This document shows positions 25,524 through 37,320 of a DNA stretch of 64,000 nucleotides, in pieces. The stretch comes from Bolinopsis microptera. Taxonomy: Eukaryota; Ctenophora; Tentaculata; Lobata; Bolinopsidae. The stretch's first letter is position 1. Each line of letters opens with the position of its first letter. The stretch covers positions 12,188,983 to 12,252,982 of the forward strand of contig NC_087077.1 in the NCBI RefSeq assembly GCF_026151205.1, given 5' to 3'. The notes beneath the pieces were generated by a model. The model saw only the letters and a list, made by a program, of their open reading frames with translations, was not told the origin of the DNA and did no database searches. The position numbers were made by a program, and so were the translations under genes.

Positions 25524-27134
25524 AGGGTAGCTCGATAAAAAGAAATAAGAGACTTTTAGTTTTATCTTAAGCCGACCAAGTAGAAAGCTCAGAATCATAA
25601 AAATATATCCTGCCAATGTTTTAGTTGATTATTTTTGTTAATTTTTCAATCCTTGACGAGCCTCCTTTTCAAAGATTCACACCAAGAGATCCAAATTTGT
25701 TATAATAATAGCAAATGGTATATGGCAGATACGGATACTGATAGTCAGTACATAGTTACACAGATATAACATACTGATACTTTTTCTTTTCAGTGAAGAT
25801 TGAAGACACAAATATGTAAGAAATTAATTCTGTTTCCGAAAGTTTTAATGTAAAGATTTCTGCTTATTTTAAAGTGCGATTACTTTGTAGTTATTGGCCC
25901 TCATCTTTCCGGCCTTTTATTGTATATTAGGCCGGTCCTAAGTATGGCCACAATTCGCATTTTTTGAAAATTTCTCGTTTCATTTCTTAAAAAAAGTCTA
26001 CCAAATGATGAAAATTGAGAAGAAAGTTGAAAAAAACACGTTATGTAAGAATCAGCCTTTTTTAACAATTTGTTTATGATCTTGCGATTCGTCTTCAACC
26101 AAAGAACCAACTCATCCTTGTCAAGCATTCAAAAATGACATGGAGGATCGACATGAGCTCAGTTATCGGGACATTTGCACTGCTTTACAATTTGTAAGTA
26201 AACCAGTTAAACGTTGTTAATTAGCGTGAGCCTATCGTTTCTATGGATTGGGCGACATCTGTCCGACAGCGACATCTGTCCGACTCAGAAAATAGGTTAT
26301 TCGGACAATAGTTTATATCGGATCCTACCGTACGATTTTCTTGAAACTTTCCATAAAGTATGGTGGTTATTGGATGGATAATATTAATAATAAAGTAAGT
26401 TTGGGTGAATTTCTATGTGCCAAATTTGAGATATCATTTCAAACACAAGAAAATAGTGCTGTCGGACAGATGTCGCTGTCGGACAGATGTTGTGTTACCG
26501 TTTCGATGCCCATATAGCCGATAATGTTAATTTACCACCATAGGAAGCGCAAAAATCGGGACTTTAAAAATGTACACACGTGTGTTTGTTGCCTACAACA
26601 TAATGAAAAGTAATATTAATAACAACATAATGATATACCTTCTCAAAACTTCAATGTATCATGGTTCATCCCAATACAAGTAAATAAAATTCAGAAAATT
26701 GTCAAACGTGAAACATCGTTATTCATCATAATAAACAATTCGCTTGTACTTTCAACAGAGAATTTATAAGGTGCTAATGTGATCACCTCGCTGAAAACCA
26801 TTTAGTTCTTACTTCGGCGGATTATTTGGTTTTTTTACGTAAAATTCTTTCGAATTTAAGACAGGTTCAGGCCGTGTTAATACAGTTTACACGCGCATCT
26901 TTTTAATGGTCTGACTATCAGGTGAGCTCCGACTAGACTTGCTTGCTTTTCTTTCATCCAGAAACTTCTGAAATTACTGATAATTCACTTAACTGCCACT
27001 GTGTAATAGTTTTTATAACCTAGACCATTAAACGTGTTGTCAAGCTCCAACAAGTATCGCCACGCACCACATACACCTCAGGTAGCAGTAGGATAACATG
27101 ATGAATCAATTCATTTTCAGGCCCCATTGCGGTT
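25524..27134. other. Intergenic between convergent CFAP97-domain and TERB1-like genes
   Basis: The genes on either side converge, so this holds two 3' UTRs. Apart from the small inverted-repeat element at 26255-26490 I see nothing recognisable. Confidence 0.4.
26255..26490. mobile_element. 236-bp MITE-like element with 30-bp perfect inverted ends
   Basis: Positions 26255-26284 and 26461-26490 are perfect reverse complements. Each arm is itself two copies of ACATCTGTCCGAC separated by AGCG. No open frame lies inside. No target duplication could be fixed because the outer flanks do not repeat obviously. Confidence 0.6.
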
Positions 27135-30100
27135 TTATAAATAATGTTTTAAATAGATTAAATTTGTAACCTTTATTCGGCTGTACTTTCTACGTAGTTG
27201 AGCTGGTGTCCTAGAAGAATGAAATTGAAACCGAGCAATGATGAGAGACCAAGATCTACCGTAGAGTTGAACACCGAGGCAGAGATTTGCTACTTCTTGT
27301 TCTGTGAATGGTACTGCCTGAGGATGATTCAATGTTTTGTTTGAAATTCGAAAATCTTTAGATTTTTAAATTTCTGCTCACCAAAACAACTTACATATGG
27401 AAAATAAATCAAAATATCCAAAAGCGACTTTTCTAAACTCTTTAGACAATTATCGATTTATATCTACTACCAAAACAATGTTATGCTCATATCATACGTC
27501 TGCGAATTGTATTTCTTATAATATAATAAACATTGCCCAATATCCAGATATAATGATATAAATTTCCTTTATTCTTTTATTCCCGTCCCAGTGCTACATT
27601 CTATCTAGTTTAATTTCGTTGTGATACGCTTTTAATTTTGTCAGCTTTCTGTTTCACAGTTTCTACAGTCTAACTGTTGTGCAGTGTGTACTCATATCAA
27701 TTTTGTGTATACTGTATACAACAAACATACGTGACACTTTATGAACAACACTATTATTAACCACCTTATTTGAGCGTACATTACGAGGACGGTCATAATT
27801 ATCGGCGCAACACAATAATATTAATACAGTTGACCTAAGTTGACTGTTGACTGTTTTTTCACCATATTGGAGTTTATATTTTGATGATAGTTGGTGACGA
27901 AGTGAGAGTCTCCACTCACTGTTTCAAAACAAATTAGTTGTCGACGTTTCGGCAACATGCCTTTGTCATGGACAGTTGGAGTTTAGTTTGGACTTTAATT
28001 CGAGTGGACATTAAATGGACGGACATAACGTGAATGGACGTAATTATAGGCGCTTAGCCCTACAGAGAAAATACGAGGAATTATGGAGGGATTAGGGAAT
28101 ACACCAAAAATATGATTACTGAACCCTTTCTACACCACAATTACAAGTAAGCAAGTACAAAGTCAAGGATAACGAAGACTGCGCTACAACCGAGTTTGCT
28201 TTAACTGCGAAACAGCTAGAAAGTCAAGTACGTGGGTGGATTTTTGCACCCGACATTGGCAAATATTCCCCTCAGACTGACGTGTTGACAGATTTACATA
28301 CGGCTACATTCATATATCGCTCACTTTCAGAAATATCATGGTCGAATACACCACGTACATTAGTGAATATTTTCAGTTGAGTTTTGTTTTTTATGCCGGA
28401 TGTATTTCTGAGGCTATTACTCAATTAGTTTTAGCTATTCCCATTTTCCATAATATATAGATAGCCTTACTCCATCTCCATATAATTTGAACTTATATTA
28501 CAACGCTACAAAGCCCGCATCGCTTTTGCTTGAAGAAACTTTGATTTTTTATATGATAAATTCAAATTTTTCCACTTTGCTTATCACTAATTTTCACCCT
28601 TCAGCTCTAGGACCTATTTCAACAGCCAGCAGTTATGGGCATCTCCGAAAACTGGTCATCATTCGTCAACATGACAAAAGCCAAAGCTGACTCGCACGGC
28701 AAAGTGGCACAATATTGGGACAGCACCCATAACATTATGAGTCTATCTTTGATCGTGCTTTCTGCGATGACGACCCTCTCAACCCTTCTTCCTATCACCC
28801 ATTACATACCAGCCACTTTGGGAGCCATCACTACTTTATTATCTGCAGTAGCTGGGTCTATGTCTCCTAGCACCCGGAGGCAACAGCAGATGGAGTCAAG
28901 CAAGGGTTTTAGATCACTGATGTTGAAGATGGTCAGGGTTGAAACAGAGAGAGAATACGAGGAACTATGGAAGGAATACAACAAGGAATTACTCGGAGAA
29001 CCTTTCTTGCCTGCCAAGTATAGGGTGAAAGAGGGCACCAACTTCACCATGACACCCGAGTTTACTATAATCGTGAAGCAGAAAGAAAATGAGGTCGAGG
29101 AGATGATTGAGGAGCTAGAGGGTTCAGAAGCTGGTGATGAGGTAAATCCTGATGAGGTAAAACCTGATGAGGTAAAACCTGATGAGGTAAAACCTGTCCT
29201 GCCTGAACCTCAAAATGAAGCACCCCAGGAGGCTGATAAAAAACCCGGGAACAGTGAAGAAGTAGGAGACGATGTAAAGTTGCTGCATCAAGTTTAGCTG
29301 TATAACTATAAGGCAGGACGAAGACGATTGGAGACAATTTCAAACAAATTTTTAATCTTTGGTTTGTAATTTTATCCTAGGAATTAAGTATGGGTTTATT
29401 TATTTATTGATTTTTTCCCTATGGGTATAAATCAAGAGGCTTGCATATAATGAACATATTGACATGGGTGCAGAGTTGAGTCTGTACGGAACCTAGTAGT
29501 TTCAGTTCCTTGTTTAACTTGCCGTACAGCAAGGACATCCACTACTTTAGCCCGGCTACCAAAATGGTGAAATTTTCACATTTTGGTATTTTGCTTTTCA
29601 TCATAATCGGGATCCAAAGGTAAAAATCCTATAAAATGTGCCTATACTGAATTTATTTTCGAAGTTGCGAAGTATCTATAAGGTACAAATACAAACTACA
29701 GCACATTCTGCACACATGATAGAGCAGCAAGCTAGTTAATAATCCTGTAATTATGCCGTATGCGTATATATCCTACTAATTATGCGTATAAATTTGCGTA
29801 TGCAGTATGAAGCACAGCACGACGTGCTGTGTGCAGTAGTGTGTACACTCGTGGGACACATTAATTACGTATAGACGATACATTTAAATTATTTGCAAGT
29901 TTTACCTTCCAATATGGAGTTGTAAACTCAATCAGTCTCCAAGAAAGTCTGAATTAATTTGTAATCCAAAACAATCTTATAATAGGCAATAGCTCGCAGA
30001 GGTAGTCAACAATTTAATCTTTATAAGCATGCGTTCTAACTCTGCGCGCGTGAATTTTATGCTATAGTAAATGTCTTACAGGATATTTTCTATAACAATG

Positions 30101-33100
30101 AAGTACCGCGCCTTACGTTTCCAGTATAAATCTGTAAACTTGTGACATTTGTGACAAGACGAGAGCGGCTTTTCTTATAGCCTATTTTTAACTGAGGTCT
30201 GAGACTTCAGTTGATTACTTATTATGTAATTATGATAGCACTGGACTCATTTCTTATTCAACACTTACTGAATGTTGATCCTGATCATCTGCGTATCCAT
30301 CTAAGTTTTCACCAAGTCTGCAATTTGATTTATCACTGAGAAGTAATATTATAATTATTCTTTTGAGGACTGATTATTAATGAATTAAACGTGCCTACTA
30401 TTATACAACTTGCTTTGTACGCAACCGATGTTAAATGCATAACACAGATTAGTTTTGTTAAAATACACGGTCAAAATGCAGGTCCTGGTGTTAATCGAGG
30501 ATTTACCTACATTTTACCCTATTGTCTTTGCCGAAAGGGCAATCGATGAGAAATTAATTTACCTATGCATCTTCATAAATCTTTGAGAAAGGTTTTCTTT
30601 TGGACCGTCCGATGAAATGGGCATGGATGAATTACCAGGTATTGATATTTTACTAGAATGTCCAAATCCTGAATCTCCGTCTGATCTTCTGGCCATTTTA
30701 AAGTTGCGAGACGTTACATTGTCATGCGACGTTACATTGTCATTCGACGTTGAATTGTCATATTGGGAAATCGAATCATCTATTTCAATAAATCTGCTAT
30801 TTCTACACGATGGCACCAACAGAGGGTTCAAGTCGAAGAAGTCATTAAATAAAGTGACCTGACTGATATCAGTGATAACACTCATCTCATCAACATCACG
30901 ACTAAATCTTCTCCCTGACTCCAACTTTAACGTTGTTAGGGCCGAATCAGACCTTTTCTGAGTAGATAATTCATGAACAGATTCATTTACGATTCTATCA
31001 GTACTTTTGTCAACTCCAGATGTTTGGTGACATGTTTTATTAACGTGAGGATTATCAGTTGGCGTTATTGGTACAATGGAAGCAGAACAGGACGCGATGG
31101 AACCTGCAGCTGTGGTTGATATGACTTGTTCGAATCGTTGTAGGAACTCGCTCATCTTGTCTTCAACTGTCCGTGATACTATGGAGGCTATGATTGTGGG
31201 TTGTGTTGTGAGTTGTTGCTCCCTGTTGTGTGTTGTGAGTTGTCGCTTCCCGTGGGGGGATACAGGGCCAAACTCTCTTTCTACTCCCGGGGCAGGGGTG
31301 GGCTGGGGTGTTATTGGACTGTAGCTTTTAGCTCTCTTCTGAAATAGGCATTGTAGAACATTAATATGATTATCAATTTTGTAAAGTATGGTCGAAACAG
31401 TTATAATGATTAGCCACTTCATGTAGTATCCGAACCCAAATTCTCATTCCGTACTATCTTTTTACAAAGGGTAGGGAAAAAGATATACTCACCCCTGACA
31501 TGCTCCCAGGTTCAGATCTTCTAGGCGTTTCTCTGATAGACCTTTTGTAGCACCTCTTTCTTTCAGTTCCTCTCTCGTATGTAGGTACAGCCCAACTTCC
31601 GCTGCTTTTCACTACGACAGTCCGCTTCTTCAGGTCTTTTATCTGCTGCTTTCTTTGCACGCCCACCTTGTTTGATTTGACATTTGAACCCTCACTCTTA
31701 TTTCCATACTGTTTTGTTATTTCATGGCTGGCGGACTCAAGGTCGCTATCAGACCCTTCACTCTTTTCGCCTGAAATAAATACAATAGTATTAAGTTCGT
31801 TCGAATGTGACCCTTCACTTTTTTCACCTGAAATACAATACAATAATATTAAGTTCGTTCAAAGGTTCATTTGAACAAAAAATGTATTCATTTTGCTGTG
31901 GTTGTTAAGTAGAAAATGTGTCTTTTACCTGTAGAAGTTGTGAACATTGACTGAAGAAGTAGTTTCGCAGTTTTTCTAGTGTTTTCATCACAGTTCTCCA
32001 TACATCTAATGATACTTGACATACCATTTCTATCTGCTACGAGTGCCGCTCTGTGAACCGTTCAAAGTTAATCTATTATTAGAATAACTTTGTTATCTAA
32101 TGTAAAATTTGTAAATATCTTGTATCACTAAATATACAAGCACTATAAAGAGGGTAAAGAATACTTAATCCTTAATCCTGCATCGAAAAGAACGACATAC
32201 CTAGCCTCTTTATTGTTATCAATAGCTGTGCTTAATGCTTGAAGCCCATTAGGTATCTGTTCATTAGTTCCCTTAGAGATCCAGTGCAATAGGAGGGGCA
32301 CACACGAAACTTGGATATCTGGAGAAAGCAAGATCCCTGAAAATGCATGCACTAGAGTTTTTCAACTGGACCATTTTAAGCTTTGAAAATAAAACAAGTT
32401 ACAGCAGCCAGTGCACAAGTGAGTGGAGAGCTAAGAACCAGGAAGGACAGGCTACCGAGATGATAAACCGGTCACCATGATTCATTCATTCCATTTATTT
32501 GCTAAATAAGTTATTATAATTACTTATTTATTAAATAAGTCATGGTATAAATAACCTTTTGGTGCTGAGTTGATTAAAGAGATGACGCACCAAGCGGTTC
32601 TGTTATCTTGACATCCTTTTAACATATCAAGACAGATTTTAAGACCTCCTATCTTGAAAAATTTTTCCTGGTTTGATCCTGCAATATTTTTAGATAATAA
32701 TCATTTTAAAGGGGCAGGAGGGGGGTCTTTATGAAATTTCTCTCGAAATTGATTTTATAGTTGTTTCTGATAGAGGGGAGTGATATCTATCTGCTGCTTT
32801 TGGTCCCATGGAAACATATTGTTCCTAGCCGAATTTATTGCTGGTCAAAGGTCAGCGTTCATGTGTAATTGTATTGCGCGAGCGATTTTCAATCGCGCGC
32901 CTTGAAAATCGAGTCTAAAATTCTATCTTCTCCTACATTTTTTGAGCAATCACCTTGAAACTTTAAGGATATGTTCTAAGGACCATTTAGAAGATTCCAT
33001 TCGATCAGAATTTTAAGATAGGCCTGAGAAAATTTTGTATTCGATTTTGAAAATCTTGGACCTGAAAAAATCGTCCAAAAAAGAGGTCGATTTTCAGGGC

Positions 33101-34920
33101 GCACGATTAACCGCAATACAATTACACATGAGCGCTGACCTTTGACACCGGCGATAACTTCGGCTAGGAATAATATTTTTCCATGAGACCAAAAGCAGCT
33201 GATAGATATCACTCCCTTCTCTATCAGAATGAACTATAAAATCAATTTCGAGAGAAATTTCATAAAGACCCCCCCTGCCCCCTTAATATCGCACATCTTG
33301 AAAGCACTGTGAAAAATATTGGGAACTATCATTATCGGTGACAGTAATTTTAATTTTTTTAATTGGTCGACTTAAAATTAGGACACAAAATGTTTGCAAT
33401 TCTACGCCTAAACTTACCGTTGTCTGAAAGACAGAGTCTCAAGAAATTAGAGATTGAAATCACCAGATCTTTAGCATGAGAATTCTTTAGTAGGATATAA
33501 AGACAAAATGGTATCACTTCCATACAAGCTTCTTGATTTAATGCTGAAAATAAGTTTCGCTTGCGTTAACTGGTAGTTTATAGTATAATACATCTTCAAT
33601 CCTCATGAGAGATGTTACTGGAGGACGAAGTGTAACATTTCGATATTATACAATTACTAGTTAAGAAAACTAATTTCTAGGGGTTTTTTGCTGATTAAAG
33701 ACAAGAAAAATTAACAGGGATGTTCATTGTTCAAACTTTAAACTGTACATTGCCCCTTTTCGAACTCATCTACTACTTTTTTTAAACACTCACAGTTCCG
33801 AGGATTGTTGACTAAAGAGGAAAGACATGTCAGACAGGAATTCCACACGGGAACATTTTCTTGGGTAACTGGACTGGAATTTCTGGTAGAGAGAAAGCAG
33901 TTTATTTAAGTTATCTTAGCTATTTAACCATCGAACATTCCCAGTGGACTGCAACGGCCCAACGGGAAAAGTGAATGTTCGATTTTCAAATAAACCCTTA
34001 TTCACTACTTAAAACTTAGCATCAATCAAAGCAAATCAATGGTTCCAAATCGTTGTATAAGAAGCAAACCTAAGGCATGAGACGAGATGTTTGATAATTC
34101 CCTTCTGTCTGGACTGGTTTTGTCCAAGGGAATTACCCTGGCTGAGAAAACTCAGCAAACAAACAGATGACTGAAACAGCGGGGATAGGGGACCTTTCTT
34201 TAGATGACTAGAAAGCAGACTAATTATCCCTTTATGAATCAAAACGTTTTGAGATGAAACTGAAATGAAATCATCAGACTGTGTATTGATAGATAAAAGA
34301 TTTACCCTTGCTTTTTATTAATTATATAAGCACAATAACAACATATCTTATCGAATAAAACGATAACTTACATAATACATATTTGAATTATGTTATAATC
34401 AAGTAAGGCAGATTTGATATGTATTATTGATATTTCAAAGATTCATTATAGAATTGACACGAGTATTCAAGTCTCTAATATACTTGCCACAAGAATCTAC
34501 TGCGCAGCTAAGGGTGTACATGGTGGTTTGCTGGAACGAAACCTCTTCCTCAGTCAAAAGTAGCTTTGTTAGCGAGAGCAATCCTTTATCTTCCCGAAAT
34601 GCTGCTTTTAAATCACCTTGTAAGTTAACAATGTCTCTGTTAAACAGTAATCATACAGTACGCATAAATTCTGCTCACGCAAAAAAGGGACGAATTTTAC
34701 CATACTCGGCCGTGAAATCCTAAATGTATGTCATCATTTTAAACATTTTGTTTTAAATTTCGATAAATAATTTCGAAAATGAAAATTCCTATCGATCCCT
34801 GCATTATTAATCACCATTGGTAGAGAGTAGATCCGCTAATGCACATAGAGATTGTCTTTGTGACTCTTTGCTGGTTGGCCTTAGAATGCAATCAAGATAA
34901 AGCTTCAAATCTGACTCCAT
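27135..34920 (-). CDS. TERB1: TERB1-like meiotic telomere protein (ARM repeats plus C-terminal Myb, 12 exons)
   Basis: In mammals TERB1 links telomeres to the nuclear envelope in meiotic prophase through TRF1, TERB2-MAJIN and cohesin. Exons: 34920-34815, 34616-34488, 34259-34070, 33882-33794, 33543-33418, 32678-32556, 32336-32201, 32050-31929, 31827-31493, 31338-30563, 30317-30269, 27317-27135. All phases close, giving 752 codons plus TAA (human about 727). Residues 1-305 are armadillo-type helices: GLLSLTKLLL, SQNVLIHKGIISLL, NVPVWNSCLTCLSSLVNNPRN, NQEKFFKIGGLKICLDML, ALVADRNGMSSIIRCM. Residues 306-692 are a low-complexity Ser/Thr-rich linker. Residues 693-752 are a Myb-like domain, FTEQEVANLCLGVQLYGRSW to LRRKYSRIK, followed directly by the stop. 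The exon 2 donor appears to be GC (TGTG|GCAAGT). The cysteine-rich segment I would expect before the Myb was not found, so another exon may be missing or exon 11 wrong. Family assignment rests on domain order and motif memory. Confidence 0.8.
28635..29297 (+). CDS. SLATT-like two-transmembrane protein nested in a TERB1-like intron
   Basis: A 220-residue frame on the strand opposite TERB1, entirely within its last intron (30268-27318). ATG 28635 is preceded by an in-frame TAG and by an acceptor-like TTTTCACCCTTCAG, suggesting a spliced 5' UTR. A charged N-terminal helix (KAKADSHGKVAQYWDSTHN) leads into two close hydrophobic helices at residues 34-53 and 57-75. Then come a conserved-looking cytosolic helix (QMESSKGFRSLMLKMVRVET) and E-Y-E-E-L-W-x-E-Y-N-K-E-L, and an acidic tail with three PDEVK repeats. 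This layout matches the SLATT family (SMODS/SLOG-associated 2TM effector), known mainly from bacterial anti-phage systems and also seen in fungi and large DNA viruses. The match is by architecture and pattern only; a generic small membrane protein is the alternative. Confidence 0.6.
   Translation: MGISENWSSFVNMTKAKADSHGKVAQYWDSTHNIMSLSLIVLSAMTTLSTLLPITHYIPATLGAITTLLSAVAGSMSPSTRRQQQMESSKGFRSLMLKMVRVETEREYEELWKEYNKELLGEPFLPAKYRVKEGTNFTMTPEFTIIVKQKENEVEEMIEELEGSEAGDEVNPDEVKPDEVKPDEVKPVLPEPQNEAPQEADKKPGNSEEVGDDVKLLHQV
31770..31884 (-). promoter_or_regulatory. Tandem duplicated 3' splice site of TERB1-like exon 9
   Basis: A 57-bp segment holding the end of the intron, the AG and the first exon bases is duplicated. 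Acceptors lie before 31827 (TGTATTTCAG|GTGAAAAAAG) and before 31770 (TTTATTTCAG|GCGAAAAGAG). Both give the same phase, so use of the inner site removes exactly 19 residues (GEKSEGSHSNELNTIVFIS). Confidence 0.65.
32710..33282. mobile_element. 573-bp foldback MITE with TTAA target repeats in a TERB1-like intron
   Basis: Inverted arms of about 170 bp (32710-32876 and 33111-33282) start at AGGGGCAGGAGGGGGGTC and its counterpart, and both continue with CTTTATGAAATTTCTCTCG. TTAA flanks the element at 32706-32709 and 33283-33286. TTAA duplication is typical of piggyBac-type transposition. No coding frame is present. It sits between exons 5 and 6, about 30 bp from the exon 6 acceptor. Confidence 0.65.
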
Positions 34921-35256
34921 TGAAGCATTCATTCAAGTGGATCCAAGAATAATCTTTTGGTTTTTCGGATATTTATCATTGTAATTGACATGCCCCTGTG
35001 AAAAAACTGAAAAGTGCTTCCAATATATTAAACCATATCCCATGTTATTGATTATAGAGAACATGATTTTTTATAGATCACTTGCACAAATGAGTTTTTG
35101 CAAGGTTATTGACCAATTCTTTTAAGCAAAAGAAACAAGGTAATCAATTAACTTAACTATCTTTTGTTGATTATTTTAAGTCTGTCTACTGTTAAATTTT
35201 ACTGCAAATTTAGAATTACAAACAAGAATTTTAATATCATTATCTTTACTTTGATA

Positions 35257-36228
35257 CTAAAACACATCACACTTAGTAGTATCGTTTTTGTCATTTAAAC
35301 AGCAGTCCCAAAAGAAAATATGTCTCTTTCCGTCATCTTGATGTTCTCTGTTAAAATCATGTTTTTCGTAAGGAATTGCACATTCCAGAGAACTACATCT
35401 CCATTTTCCATGGTGGATGACCTTCCCCAAGGAGTCATGAACTTCATCATCTTCATTCAACATAATGAGTTGGTGCTTCATAGCAGACATTGATGCAGCA
35501 AGGCGGTCCTCCTCTCTCTGATCATGCCAATTATAAACACGATCTTCCAAAGAACTGTCTTCAGTAGGGACTTCAGTATCGTCCTTAAATAATCGACACA
35601 TTAGGTTTAGCTCTTCCTTTTGGTAAGATTTAAAATCTCTTAAAACATTATCACAGTCATGTATGTCTATTTCATGAGCATGTAAGAGCGAACGACAGCT
35701 TCCATTGCAGCGAGTTTGACGCTTTGGACACTCTACTTTGTAATGCCATTCCCAGTCCTTCAGAAGACAAATTTGATTACACCCTGCATTTATACATGGG
35801 GAAGGTTGATAAGGGCAGCTATCAACATGATTATTTATGGTGTCAACAGAGCTATAGACTGAACATCCTGAGACAGCAAATTCACACACAATTGTGTTCA
35901 GAGCATATGTGGCATTTCGCAGGGTATCATTTCTAGTAATAGCTTTTACAACTTGTGGAATTTGACAGGAGAGGCAAATGATTGTTCTGCAGGCCTTTCT
36001 GTCACCAACTAAACATTTGAAACAGTAATATTTCGTTGGACAGCATAAAATGTACACAGGGTCACATGAAACCAAGTCACAAAGCAAACATAGCATTTCA
36101 TTAGTTACTCCAGAAGCAAACCTTTCCTTTGGTAGGCATTGCCCAACCAAATCTAATGATCCAATCAGACTGATATTGGTAGTGCTGGCATTAATTGATC
36201 CATAACTCATTCTACTAAGAGATCTCAT
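35257..36228 (-). CDS. RING-like plus TRAF-type zinc-finger protein, 323 aa
   Basis: A single long exon; ATG 36228 follows an acceptor (TTTCCCTCAG|CG), so a 5' UTR exon is likely. Residues 47-88 form a RING-like zinc site: C47-x2-C50, C62-C63, C69-x2-C72, C80, C85-x2-C88, with aromatic residues where the central His would be. Residues 115-192 contain two or three TRAF-type fingers (C115/C122/H134/C138; C145/C150/H162/C167; C174/C178/H190/C192). A C-terminal Cys/His cluster (W-R-C-S-S-L-E-C, FFWDCC) could bind more zinc. This order is typical of E3 ubiquitin ligases or TRAF-like adaptors. No MATH domain follows, so it is not a canonical TRAF. The lack of a clear RING His leaves ligase activity uncertain. 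The gene lies upstream of and in the same direction as TERB1, with 337 bp between coding ends. Confidence 0.7.
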   Translation of the reverse strand: MRSLSRMSYGSINASTTNISLIGSLDLVGQCLPKERFASGVTNEMLCLLCDLVSCDPVYILCCPTKYYCFKCLVGDRKACRTIICLSCQIPQVVKAITRNDTLRNATYALNTIVCEFAVSGCSVYSSVDTINNHVDSCPYQPSPCINAGCNQICLLKDWEWHYKVECPKRQTRCNGSCRSLLHAHEIDIHDCDNVLRDFKSYQKEELNLMCRLFKDDTEVPTEDSSLEDRVYNWHDQREEDRLAASMSAMKHQLIMLNEDDEVHDSLGKVIHHGKWRCSSLECAIPYEKHDFNREHQDDGKRHIFFWDCCLNDKNDTTKCDVF

Positions 36229-36497
36229 CGCTGAGGGAAATTATACAAATTAAATAATGTATATTATTGGACAGGGTGACACAAAAAATACGACCAAGCG
36301 ACTTTTACTGATAACTCGGCTCAGCTTTAACTGAATTACTTGAAACTATGAAAGTCATTACTATATACATGCTCTGATGCTCTAGCCATATTCCTCATCA
36401 CTCATGTGATATATTCACATAAAAATCCGTGTATTGCCAAGAGAAAGGGAATAAATGTCTCCTGAATTTTTAAAATTTACAGTTTTATTTATTCATT

Positions 36498-36675
36498 ATG
36501 TTCCTCCTGTTTCAAATTATAGTAAAACGGAAAGTTTTAGTTTTAGTTACTGCGATCCCTCCGTTTGGAATCAGCTTCCTTTGTCCTTATAAATTGAAAA
36601 CATCGACCAATATTGTCTTGTTTAAAAAAAGACTAAAAACTCATTTCTTTGAAAAACGTATTCATATACAATATT
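36498..36675 (+). pseudogene. LINE reverse-transcriptase C-terminal tail remnant
   Basis: The frame contains A-I-P-P-F-G-I-S-F-L and STNIVLFKKRLKTHFFEK. This matches the widespread C-terminal signature of animal LINE ORF2 proteins, P-x-L-W-N-x-L-P followed by S-L-x-x-F-K-x-x-L-K-T-H-L-F. Only this tail remains. Confidence 0.55.
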
Positions 36676-36799
36676 ATAGTAGGGTGAGAATCCCTGCCAC
36701 GTTTTTGGTCAGTTTCGCCGGGGCTCATGTCTTTCCTCGAGGGAGCATTAGTGTCTACAGAAAAACTGACAAATCCTAGCGAAGTCCAATCCGAACCAC

Positions 36800-37320
36800 A
36801 TCTTCCATTAGAGGTGGTGCTGGGTCAGCTGGTTACTGAACGGATTGGCCTGGAGAATGGCACAGTCCTGTTACTCTCAAGTTAACCATAGAGGGGGACA
36901 GGCGCTGTTCGCTCACGGCTGGTTCTTGGAGCCAACACCCTCAGCCCCACAGAAGTGGGAGCACTGTCGGTGGTGGCTCACCCAGATAACGGACAGTGTC
37001 TCTCCTTTTTTCTTCTTGGACTTGCATTGTTGCTGGCGAGTCAGCCAGTAGCAATGCAGCATCTCACTCACTCAATCACCTTAGCAGTTCGGTCCCTTTT
37101 CTGTTTGATTACTAGTCTCACCTGGTTCTTGACCTGTCGCCCTCAGACCTACAGAGGTGGGTGCACTGTCGGTGGCCTGTCACCCAGGTTGTCGGTGATA
37201 TCTCTCCCTCTGCCTCCCCTTTGGACATGCATTGTTGCTGGTGAGTCAGCTGGCAGCAGTGTACCATACTATTGCGTGTTTACTAATCCCCTCTTAGCTT
37301 CCAGGCTAAACTAAAATTAT
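36800..37320. repeat. Two diverged copies of an about 180-bp unit
   Basis: Blocks at about 36900-37060 and 37130-37280 share CTGGTTCTTG, GTGGG-x-GCACTGTCGGTGG, TCACCCAG, GACATGCATTGTTGCTGG-like text and GAGTCAGC. They are unlike their AT-rich surroundings. I do not recognise the family. Confidence 0.45.
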
